Assembly (NCBI RefSeq): GCF_900476395.1
Contig: NZ_UIHB01000005.1
Span: 186,001 to 250,000 of the forward strand
DNA: 64,000 nt
Source: Xanthomonas euroxanthea
Lineage (GTDB): Bacteria > Pseudomonadota > Gammaproteobacteria > Xanthomonadales > Xanthomonadaceae
Direction of reading: 5' to 3'
Below the pieces are notes generated by a model that worked only from the letters and a program-made list of their open reading frames with translations, was not told the origin of the DNA and made no database searches. The stretch's first letter is position 1. Each line of letters starts with the position of its first letter. This document shows, in pieces, positions 28,193 to 36,161 of this stretch. The translations under genes were made by a program, and so were the position numbers.

Positions 28193-29859
28193 CTGTTGCG
28201 GGCGTCGCGCGCGGCTTGCTCGGCCATCTGCAGATCAAGCTGATTGCGCAAGGCCGGATCGGTGACCGGCGCATCCGAGAGCAGCACGCGCACGCCGTGC
28301 GCGGGCACCGCGGCCAGCAGCCGACGTTGCACCCGCACCTGCTCGCCGCTCACCGCATCGCGCCAGGTGCCGGGCTGCAGAAAACGCGTCACTGCGATGG
28401 TCGCCGCTGCGTCGCCCTTGTTGAGCAGCACCAACGCCATCTGGTTGGCGCCCGCATGCTGATAGACCCGCAAGAACGCCGCCTGATCCCCGCTTAGCAG
28501 CACATCCACCTGTACGCCGCGCTGCAATGCCGGCGTATCGCGACGCAGCCGCGCGATCTGCTGCAGCGGGCCGAAGATCGGGCTTTGCGGTGCGGTGCGG
28601 ATGCGCTCCTGACCAAAATAGTTGCGGTTGCCTGCATGTTCGGCACGCCCGCGCATGAAGCCGGTTTCCGAGCCGTAGTAGATCACCGGGATGCCGCGCG
28701 CGGTAAACAGCCAGTTGTGCACGTCGATAAAACCGGTGTCGCTGGCATCCAGGCGCGCCATGTCGTGGTTGTCGTAGAAGCTCATCAGCTCGTACGGATT
28801 GGCATACGGCCCCTGGCGCAGAAACAACGGCGTGGCGAGCTTTTCGAACCCGGCCTGCTCATGGCCGAAGACAGCGGAAAGCTGCTGCTTCAACGGGAAA
28901 TCCAGCACGCTGACGCCGGCATTGCGCGCCCAGGTATGCCCGGCAATCTTGTTGGCGTCGTAATCGAAGGCCTCGCCGAACATGAAGAACCCGGGACGTT
29001 TTTCGCGGATGCGTGCCACGAACGCATGCCAGAAGCGATCAGGCATCCAGCCGATGGTGTCGATACGAAACGCGTCGGCGCCCTGCTCCATCCACTGCAG
29101 ATACGCGCCGGCCAGGTAATCGAGTACTGCAGGATTGTTTTCGTTGAGATCGGACAGCTCGGCCAGGCCGCCGCCGGTGTTGTAGAACGCGTGCAGCGGA
29201 GTGTGCTGCGGATCCAGCTGCGCAGGCGGCAGATTCTGGTGGTCGGCGACCAGGCGACCAGCGGCGTCGTACACCATGCCGAAGCCAGGCTGCGCCACCG
29301 GCATGGTATAGGCCGGCGAGCCATGATTGCCCACGATGTCCAGTACCACTTTCAACTGGTGGGCATGCATGGCGCGGGTGAAGCCGGCAAAGTCCAGGCC
29401 CGGGCTGGGCAGATGCTCATCGAGCTTGTAGAAGTTCACGCCCCAGTAGCCGTGATAGCCGGTCTTGCCGTGGTCGCTGAGCGTACTGCCGCAGCTGATC
29501 GGCTTGCCGCCGGTGAAGGCCTGATCCGGATTGTCGACAATCGGCGTGATCCAGACCGCGCCGAATCCCATGCCGCGGATGTAGTCGGCATGGTCGACGA
29601 TGCCCTTGAAATCGCCACCCAGATAACCGATGTTGTCGCCGACGCCATCGGCACACGGCGTCGGCACATCGAAGGTGCGATGCGCACCGCCCTGCTCACG
29701 TTGATCGTTGCCGGGATCGCCGTTGACGAACCGGTCGGTCACCACGAAATACACCGCGTCGGCGGCAAACGGCTCCAGCGTGCCGTAGTAATCGCCAGGT
29801 GCAGCCGCTGCATTCGCCGCGCCTGCACACATCATCACTCCAGCCATCATCACACGCAT
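28189..29859 (-). CDS. Secreted alpha-amylase / cyclomaltodextrinase-type GH13 enzyme
   Basis: 556 residues from the ATG at 29859. Signal peptide MRVMMAGVMMCAGAANAAAA, so it is periplasmic or secreted. GH13 barrel motifs occur in order: VVLDIVGNH (region I), GADAFRIDTIGW (nucleophile Asp), FMFGEAFDY (acid/base Glu) and SFYDNHD (third Asp). CGTase-like features are AVYFVVTDRFVNGDP and GYLGGDFKGIVDHADYIRGMGFGAVWITPI, but the starch-binding C-terminal domains of true CGTases are absent. It should cut alpha-glucans to oligosaccharides. The start overlaps the MFS gene stop by four bases. Its stop codon lies within a REP-like palindrome, so the C-terminus may have been shifted by insertion. Confidence 0.93.
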   Translation of the reverse strand: MRVMMAGVMMCAGAANAAAAPGDYYGTLEPFAADAVYFVVTDRFVNGDPGNDQREQGGAHRTFDVPTPCADGVGDNIGYLGGDFKGIVDHADYIRGMGFGAVWITPIVDNPDQAFTGGKPISCGSTLSDHGKTGYHGYWGVNFYKLDEHLPSPGLDFAGFTRAMHAHQLKVVLDIVGNHGSPAYTMPVAQPGFGMVYDAAGRLVADHQNLPPAQLDPQHTPLHAFYNTGGGLAELSDLNENNPAVLDYLAGAYLQWMEQGADAFRIDTIGWMPDRFWHAFVARIREKRPGFFMFGEAFDYDANKIAGHTWARNAGVSVLDFPLKQQLSAVFGHEQAGFEKLATPLFLRQGPYANPYELMSFYDNHDMARLDASDTGFIDVHNWLFTARGIPVIYYGSETGFMRGRAEHAGNRNYFGQERIRTAPQSPIFGPLQQIARLRRDTPALQRGVQVDVLLSGDQAAFLRVYQHAGANQMALVLLNKGDAAATIAVTRFLQPGTWRDAVSGEQVRVQRRLLAAVPAHGVRVLLSDAPVTDPALRNQLDLQMAEQAARDARNR

Positions 29860-31337
29860 CACTGCCCTCCCGAGGCCACTGGAACCCGCACCACGCACAC
29901 GCCGGCAATGAGCAAGCTGGCGCCGCCAATGGCCAGCGCATAGATCGGCTGACCGTCGAGCCAGACGCGCAACACGAAGCCCAGCGCGCTGGCCGCGACC
30001 AGCTGCGGAATCACGATGAAGAAATTGAAGATGCCCATGTACACGCCCATCTTGGCGGCGGGCACGCTGTCGGACAGCAGGGCGTAGGGCAGCGACAGGA
30101 TCGAGGCCCAGGCAAAGCCCACGCCCAGCATCGACAACAACAGCCACTGCGGGTCGTGGATCACCAGCATCGACAGCAGCCCGGCAGCGCCGAGCCACAG
30201 ATTGCACAGATGGCTCCAGCGCAGGCCGATCGCGCGCACCAACACTGGAATGACCAAGGCCGCCAACGCCGCAAACCCGTTGTAGGCCCCAAACAGCACG
30301 CCCACCCAGTTCGCGCCGTCGTTATAGGCGGCCGATGCGGTGTCGTTCGCACCGAAGTGCACCTGGGTGACCGCGGCGGTGGTGTAGATCCACATCGCAA
30401 ACAGCGCAAACCAGGAGAAGAACTGCACCCAGGCCAGGCGCCGCATCGTCAGCGGCATGCTGCGCACGTCCTGCACGATCGTCACCAACATGCTGGTGGA
30501 CGGCAGCACGCGCGCCAATGCAAGCAACGCACCGTAGGCGACGCACAGGCCGGCCAGCACGTAGAGCATGCGGTCGCCGTGCTGCCAGGCGATCGCAGCG
30601 GCAAGCAGCACACCGATGCCGCACCAGAGCACACCTGCACGTGGCGACGGCAAGCTGCCGGCGATTGCCGCAGTGGCGACAGGCGGATGTGCATCATCGA
30701 AGCTTGCCAGCTGCTGCGGGCTGTATTCGCGCGTGCGCAACACCGTCCAGCTGATCGACAGAAACAGCACCGCTGCACCGAGGTAAAAAGCGTAGCGCAC
30801 GCTGTCGGGCAACTGTCCCGGCGGCGCGGTATTGGCCACGCCCCAGTGGGTGAGCAGCCATGGCAGGAAGCTCGCCACGATTGCACCGATGCCGATGAAG
30901 AAGCTTTGCATCGCATAGCCGGCGGGCCGCTGCGCAGGCGGCAGCTGGTCGCCGACCAGGGCGCGGAATGGCTCCATCGAGATGTTGATCGAGGCATCCA
31001 GCACCCACAACGTGCCGGCGGCAACCCATAGCATCGGCGCGTTGGGCATCACCAGCAAGGCCAGTGTGGTGAACACCGCGCCGACCATGAAATACGGGCG
31101 CCGGCGGCCCCATCGGGTCCAGGTGCGGTCCGACAGGTAGCCGATGATGGGCTGCACGATCAGGCCGGTGAGCGGTGCGGCGATCCACAAGCCGGGCACG
31201 TCGTCGACCTGTGCACCCAGGGTCTGGAAGATGCGGCTGGCGTTGGCGTTCTGCAGCGCAAAGCCGAACTGGATGCCGAGAAAGCCGAAGCACATGTTCC
31301 AGATCTGCCAGAAACGCAGGCGTGGCTTGGCGGTCAT
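29859..31337 (-). CDS. MFS sugar transporter (GPH / SLC45-like, probable maltodextrin symporter)
   Basis: 492 residues and twelve predicted membrane helices. N-terminus FWQIWNMCFGFLGIQFGFALQNANASRIFQTLGA and the loop RTWTRWGRRRPYFMVGAVFTT are typical of the sugar:cation symporters related to sucrose carriers, found beside alpha-glucan genes in many proteobacteria with TonB-dependent uptake. It should bring maltose or maltodextrin across the inner membrane. It overlaps the upstream six-hairpin glucosidase stop and the downstream amylase start by four bases each, so the three genes form one operon. Confidence 0.92.
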   Translation of the reverse strand: MTAKPRLRFWQIWNMCFGFLGIQFGFALQNANASRIFQTLGAQVDDVPGLWIAAPLTGLIVQPIIGYLSDRTWTRWGRRRPYFMVGAVFTTLALLVMPNAPMLWVAAGTLWVLDASINISMEPFRALVGDQLPPAQRPAGYAMQSFFIGIGAIVASFLPWLLTHWGVANTAPPGQLPDSVRYAFYLGAAVLFLSISWTVLRTREYSPQQLASFDDAHPPVATAAIAGSLPSPRAGVLWCGIGVLLAAAIAWQHGDRMLYVLAGLCVAYGALLALARVLPSTSMLVTIVQDVRSMPLTMRRLAWVQFFSWFALFAMWIYTTAAVTQVHFGANDTASAAYNDGANWVGVLFGAYNGFAALAALVIPVLVRAIGLRWSHLCNLWLGAAGLLSMLVIHDPQWLLLSMLGVGFAWASILSLPYALLSDSVPAAKMGVYMGIFNFFIVIPQLVAASALGFVLRVWLDGQPIYALAIGGASLLIAGVCVVRVPVASGGQ

Positions 31338-33520
31338 TGCGCAGCCTCCGTGCTCGCCGCAGGCCCGACCAGCAGCGCGCTCACCTGCGCGGTGTTGACC
31401 ACCCCATCGCGACCGCCGCGGCCGCCGTTGTACTGCGCAAAATGCGCCAGCGCACTCATGTTGAAGCCATCTTCCAGCCGGAACCGGCATGGCTGCCCGG
31501 CCACCGCAGTGAAGCCGACCTGCGTGGACAACTGCTCGCCCACGCTATGCGGCATCGCCACGACCTGCGCTTGCGGCGCCTGCCCCGGGCATTCCAGCAC
31601 CAGCCGCTTGACCGCCGCAGTGACGCCGGTATTGATCGGGCCGTTGGCGTTGCGATAACGCAGCGATACGCGATGCCGGCCCGCATGTGTGGGAGTCCAG
31701 GCCCAAACCTGGCTACCCGCGACTTCCTGCAACGGGCCGAGCGTCAACGATGGACTGTGCAGCGACTCCATGCCATCGGCGCGGCGGGTCAGGCTGAGCA
31801 CATGCAGCCTGCCGTCGTCGCGCAGGTCCCAGTGCCGCGTGGCGTTCAGTGCCTGCCCATCCATGTACAACGTCGCCCCTTCCGGAACCGCGATGCGGTA
31901 GCCGTCGCCCTGCCGTTGCGCAACAGGCGCTTCGGGCGTGCCGGGTGCGAACACCTGGTCTGGCTGCGGTGGAACCGTGGTGTCGGCCTTGCGGCCGACC
32001 AGATGCACCAGCGTGGTCTGGCCTTGTTGCTCGACCTCCCCCGCCACCAGCAACTCACCTGCATCCGCCGTCGGCCGCTGCAGCACATACCGCCGGGCAC
32101 TCTGTTCAAGCACGATCTGCTGGCGTTCGCCAAACAACAACGGCAGCAACACCCGCGGCAGTTTCGGAGCGACGCTGCCATCGGCGCCCACGCCGAACAC
32201 GCCTTCCAGCACGGCGGAGAGATAACCGGCAACCGACCACAACTGCCGCGGCGAATTCACCACCGGACCGCTGCGTGCGCCCTCCTCCACATGCACGGCC
32301 AGGCTCTGCATCTCGTAGTTTTCCATGTTGGAGCCGGCCAACGCGCTGCCGCGCATCAACGACTGCAGCTCCAGCGCAATACGCGGCGCATCGTCCAGCT
32401 GGCGTGCGGCGCGCAACGCATACGCGCTGACGAAGGGCCAGACGGCACGGTTGTGGTAGATCGGCTGCTCGGCTTCCTGCGGCCACACCACCGGGCTGCC
32501 GCCGGCAACCATCGGATACCTGCGCAGTGCGATACGCGCGCGGTCTTTCGGAAATACATCGGCCAGCACGCCGAGCGACACGCCGAGCAGATCGACCTTG
32601 GCGTAGCGCACCGGGTGCGCGGCATTGCCCAGGTAGCTCACGTACTGCTTGCTGCGCGCATCCCAGAAGCGCGCAGCGATGGCCTGGCGCAAGGCATCTG
32701 CCCACTGGGCGTACTGGTCCGCGCGCGCATCGCCATGCTGGCGCGCCAGTTGCTCGGCCAGACGCAGGGCCTGGTAGTGCAACACGTTGGTGGACAAGGC
32801 AAAGGACTCAGCGATGAAACGCACGTCCTTACGCGTCCACCGCGGATAGGTCTGCTCGCGCCAATCCAGGAACGAGGTTTCGCCACGGTAGAGCCCGATC
32901 TGCGCATCGAACACCGCGGCACGGTCTTGCGCGATGGTGTCCTGTAATGCACGCCAGACCTCTTCAGCGAATGGCTCATCGTCCAGCAGGCCACGCGCGG
33001 CGAGGAACCACACCACACGGTCGCTGCTGATCGGCCAGCTGCCACCGGAGCCGGTGTCCTGCGCAACGAACAATCCCGGCGTCTGCCCATCGCGCGCCGC
33101 CGACAGCTTGAAGCGCAGCGCATTGCGCGTACGCTCCGGCTCCAGCCGCGCCAACGCCAGATCGGCGGCGAAGCTGACATCGCGCGTCCATACGTAAGGC
33201 CAGCGCTCACCGGTTTCGAAACACGCGCATGCCACCGGCTTGCCGTCATTGAAGGCCGGATCGCGGATCGCATCGACGCGGTCGTCGGCCATTTCCTGCT
33301 GGGCCAGGGCAAACAAGGCATCGAACAATGGACTGGCAGTGTGCGTACGCATCGGTTGCGGCCCGATACGACGCTCGCCCTGCGGCCAGCGCAGCACGAA
33401 CCCACCGTCTTCGAGCGCCTGAGCCTGCGCGCGGCGGCCCTGGAATTCCAGCTCGTCGGCCAATACCGGCGAGCTTGCCGCAACACCCAGCGTTGCAGCC
33501 ATGCAGATCATCTTCAGCAT
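31334..33520 (-). CDS. Six-hairpin (alpha/alpha)6 glycosidase, glucoamylase/debranching-like
   Basis: 728 residues. Signal peptide MLKMICMAATLGVAASSPVLA, so it is exported. The core has CACFETGERWPYVWTRDVSFAADLAL, a motif shared by six-hairpin glycosidases of the GH15/GH63/debranching groups, then QIGLYRGETSFLDWREQTYP and PVVWPQEAEQPIYHNRAVWPFVSAYALRAARQ. The C-terminal 200 residues are beta-rich and may form an accessory domain. It probably removes glucose from maltodextrins in the periplasm, but the exact GH family is not certain from sequence reading. It is the first gene of a three-gene operon and is divergent from GH97 across a shared operator. Confidence 0.87.
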   Translation of the reverse strand: MLKMICMAATLGVAASSPVLADELEFQGRRAQAQALEDGGFVLRWPQGERRIGPQPMRTHTASPLFDALFALAQQEMADDRVDAIRDPAFNDGKPVACACFETGERWPYVWTRDVSFAADLALARLEPERTRNALRFKLSAARDGQTPGLFVAQDTGSGGSWPISSDRVVWFLAARGLLDDEPFAEEVWRALQDTIAQDRAAVFDAQIGLYRGETSFLDWREQTYPRWTRKDVRFIAESFALSTNVLHYQALRLAEQLARQHGDARADQYAQWADALRQAIAARFWDARSKQYVSYLGNAAHPVRYAKVDLLGVSLGVLADVFPKDRARIALRRYPMVAGGSPVVWPQEAEQPIYHNRAVWPFVSAYALRAARQLDDAPRIALELQSLMRGSALAGSNMENYEMQSLAVHVEEGARSGPVVNSPRQLWSVAGYLSAVLEGVFGVGADGSVAPKLPRVLLPLLFGERQQIVLEQSARRYVLQRPTADAGELLVAGEVEQQGQTTLVHLVGRKADTTVPPQPDQVFAPGTPEAPVAQRQGDGYRIAVPEGATLYMDGQALNATRHWDLRDDGRLHVLSLTRRADGMESLHSPSLTLGPLQEVAGSQVWAWTPTHAGRHRVSLRYRNANGPINTGVTAAVKRLVLECPGQAPQAQVVAMPHSVGEQLSTQVGFTAVAGQPCRFRLEDGFNMSALAHFAQYNGGRGGRDGVVNTAQVSALLVGPAASTEAAQ

Positions 33521-33662
33521 CGACGCGGCGAGACGGCTTGCACCGTCGGCCTCCCTCCCTCGTTGCACGCGTTGTAGTGCGCGGCACTGGCGTGCCACGG
33601 GCGCGGACCCTCCCAGGTGCCGTGGCGCCATGGTAGACGCGCACCCCGGGGTTCGGCACCAC

Positions 33663-33676
33663 TGCATACGTATTCA
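33663..33676. promoter_or_regulatory. Putative LacI-family operator, site 1 (divergent promoter)
   Basis: TGCATACGTATTCA, a near-perfect palindrome with core ATACGTAT. The CG centre is typical of LacI-family operators. It lies in the 242-base divergent region, 143 bases before the six-hairpin glucosidase start and 87 before the GH97 start, so it could control both directions. The same 14 bases occur at two other promoters of the locus. Confidence 0.8.
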
Positions 33677-33762
33677 TGGCATTGGCCGCAGTGCAGCATG
33701 GCCCATCCACGCCGCGTCATTGCATAGTCGCCACTGACGCAATGGCCGCCTTGGGAGGGGAT

Positions 33763-35844
33763 ATGCCGCTGTCTTCACGTCGCGTGCGTTCGACATCGAG
33801 CGCCGCAAGCAGTGCGCGCCTGCTTGCCCTGCTGCTGCTCGGCAGCCTTGCCGGCATCGCGCAGGCCGAGCGCATCGCCATCAGCGCGGATTCGCCCGGC
33901 AAGGTCCTGCAGGTCACGCTGGAAGTGGATGGCGGCACACCCTACTACCACGTGCAACGCCTGGGCCAGCCGGTGCTGGAGCGCTCGCGCCTGGGCTTCC
34001 AGTTACGCGACGGCCGGCTGGACCGCGGCCTGGTCGTCCTCTCGCAGGCGCGCCAGCATCATGACGACACCTGGGAACAACCCTGGGGCGAGACGCGCCT
34101 GGTGCGCAACCACTACAACGAACTACGCGTCAGCCTGGGCGAACCCGGTGGCGCGCAGCGCAGGATCGACGTGATCTTCCGCGTGTACGACGGTGGCATC
34201 GGCATGCGCTATCACTTCCCCGAACAAGCGGGATTACGCGAAGCCATCATCGACGAGGAAATCACCGAATTCGCCATCGCGCAGCCGTCCGAAGCGTGGT
34301 GGATTCCTGCAGGCGAGCCGATCCACTACGAACACCTGTATCAGCGCACGCCGTTGAACCAGGTCGCGCTGGCGCATACGCCACTCACCTTGCGTACCGA
34401 GAGCGGGCTGCACGTCGCGCTGCATGAGGCGGCGCTGGTCGATTACGCCGGCATGTGGCTGCGCCGTACCGAAGGCCGGCGCCTGCGCGCGCAATTGTCA
34501 CCCGCTGCCGAAGGCTGGAAGGTGCGGCGCACGCTGCCCTTCGACACGCCGTGGCGCACGCTGCAGATCGCCGATCAGGCCACCGGCCTGGTGGAATCCA
34601 ACCTGATCCTCAACCTCAACGCGCCCAACGCCTTGGGCGACGTGAGCTGGGTCAAGCCGTCCAAGTATGTCGGGGTGTGGTGGTCCATGCATCTCAACCA
34701 GCAGACCTGGGCAACCGGGCCGACCCACGGCGCCACCACCGCCAACACCAGGCGCTACATCGATTTTGCCGGGGCGCACGGCTTTCGTGGCGTGCTGGTG
34801 GAAGGCTGGAATCCGGGCTGGAACGGCGAATGGTTCGGCAACGGCGGCAGTTTCGACTTTACCCGGCCGACGCCGGATTTCGACCTGCCCGCACTGAGCA
34901 ACTACGCCGCCGGCAAGGGCGTGCATCTGATCGGCCATCATGAAACGGGGTGCGCAGTGGATCATTACGAAGACCAGATCGCCGAAGCGATGGACCTGTA
35001 CGCCCGCTTCGGCGTGGACTCGGTCAAGACCGGTTATGTCTGCGACGACGGCCAGGTGGAGCGCCGCAACCCGGCAGGCGGTGCGCCGCTGCGCGAATGG
35101 CACGACGGCCAATGGATGGCGCGCCATCATCTGCGCGTGGTACGCGAGGCCGCCGAGCGGCATATTGCCGTCAACGCGCACGAGCCGATCAAGGACACTG
35201 GCCTGCGCCGTACCTATCCCAACTGGATCTCGCGCGAAGGCGCGCGTGGCATGGAGTACAACGCCTGGGGCCAGCCACCGAACCCGCCCGAGCACGAGGT
35301 CAACCTGGTGTTCACCCGCCTGCTTGCCGGGCCGATGGATTACACGCCGGGCATCGTCAGCCTGAAAGGCCGCGACGGCCAGGCGATTCCCAGCACGCTC
35401 GCGCGCCAGCTGGCGCTGTACGTGACGCTTTACAGCCCGATCCAGATGGCCGCCGATCTGCCCGAGCATTATCTGCAGCACCGTGACGCCTTCCGCTTCA
35501 TCGAGGACGTGGCGGTGGACTGGGACCAGACCCGTGCCTTGAATGGCGAAGTCGGCGACTACGTCACCATCGCCCGCAAGGACCGGCATAGCCGTGACTG
35601 GTTCCTAGGCAGCATCACCGACGAGCATGGCCGGCTGCTGCAGGTGCCGCTCGGATTTCTTGAGCCCGGCGTGCGTTACACCGCGCAGATCTATCGCGAC
35701 GGCGACGATGCGGACTATGTCGGCAACCCATTCGCCTTCGTGCGCGAACAACGCCAGGTCAGCAGCGTTGACACGCTGGAACTGCGTCTTGCGCCAGGCG
35801 GTGGGCAGGCGATTCGCTTCGTGCCGATGGATGGGAAGCGCTGA
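33763..35844 (+). CDS. GH97 alpha-glucosidase (SusB-like)
   Basis: 693 residues from the ATG at 33763, which follows a GGGAGGGG ribosome binding site. A signal peptide with core LLALLLLGSLAGIAQA is present. The N-terminal beta-sandwich is followed by a catalytic barrel with YIDFAGAHGFRGVLVEGWNPGW, GVDSVKTGYVCDDGQ, VNAHEPIKDTGLRRTYPN and EGARGMEYN, all hallmarks of GH97, where carboxylates in the HE and GMEYN segments take part in catalysis and calcium binding. It releases glucose from maltooligosaccharides in the periplasm. It is divergent from the six-hairpin/MFS/amylase operon and followed by a TonB-dependent receptor gene. Confidence 0.95.
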   Translation: MPLSSRRVRSTSSAASSARLLALLLLGSLAGIAQAERIAISADSPGKVLQVTLEVDGGTPYYHVQRLGQPVLERSRLGFQLRDGRLDRGLVVLSQARQHHDDTWEQPWGETRLVRNHYNELRVSLGEPGGAQRRIDVIFRVYDGGIGMRYHFPEQAGLREAIIDEEITEFAIAQPSEAWWIPAGEPIHYEHLYQRTPLNQVALAHTPLTLRTESGLHVALHEAALVDYAGMWLRRTEGRRLRAQLSPAAEGWKVRRTLPFDTPWRTLQIADQATGLVESNLILNLNAPNALGDVSWVKPSKYVGVWWSMHLNQQTWATGPTHGATTANTRRYIDFAGAHGFRGVLVEGWNPGWNGEWFGNGGSFDFTRPTPDFDLPALSNYAAGKGVHLIGHHETGCAVDHYEDQIAEAMDLYARFGVDSVKTGYVCDDGQVERRNPAGGAPLREWHDGQWMARHHLRVVREAAERHIAVNAHEPIKDTGLRRTYPNWISREGARGMEYNAWGQPPNPPEHEVNLVFTRLLAGPMDYTPGIVSLKGRDGQAIPSTLARQLALYVTLYSPIQMAADLPEHYLQHRDAFRFIEDVAVDWDQTRALNGEVGDYVTIARKDRHSRDWFLGSITDEHGRLLQVPLGFLEPGVRYTAQIYRDGDDADYVGNPFAFVREQRQVSSVDTLELRLAPGGGQAIRFVPMDGKR

Positions 35845-36161
35845 CTTGGTCGCAACGGCTTGCCGAGGCGGCCTCCAACGCGACCGATGATTGCCTCACG
35901 CAGCGGCACTGCAGCGGCTGCGGATCGCGCAATGACGTTGCCTCACGCCGGGCGCACCTCGTACGCGCTGCAGCGGAGCTTGCGTGGAATCGATTTCAGC
36001 GCAATCAGCCGGGTTGAATACGTATGCAGTGCCCGTTTGCGTGCAGGTGCCGTGTCTACCATACGTCGCAGTCGTGATGCCGGTTGTGGCGCGCGATGCA
36101 ATGCATCCAGGCGTCTGCCGGATCGAAAAATCAAAGAACAACATGTACCTGGGAGGGGAAA
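35845..36161 (+). other. Intergenic region GH97 - TonB-dependent receptor
   Basis: 317 bases without a gene. It contains operator site 2 and, at its 3' end, the GGGAGGGGA ribosome binding site of the receptor gene. No clear terminator for the GH97 gene was seen, so some read-through is possible, but the operator indicates that the receptor has its own promoter. Confidence 0.55.
36015..36028. promoter_or_regulatory. Putative LacI-family operator, site 2 (TonB-dependent receptor promoter)
   Basis: TGAATACGTATGCA, the exact reverse complement of sites 1 and 3. It lies 134 bases upstream of the receptor start codon. It is the only recognisable control element in this intergenic region. Confidence 0.8.
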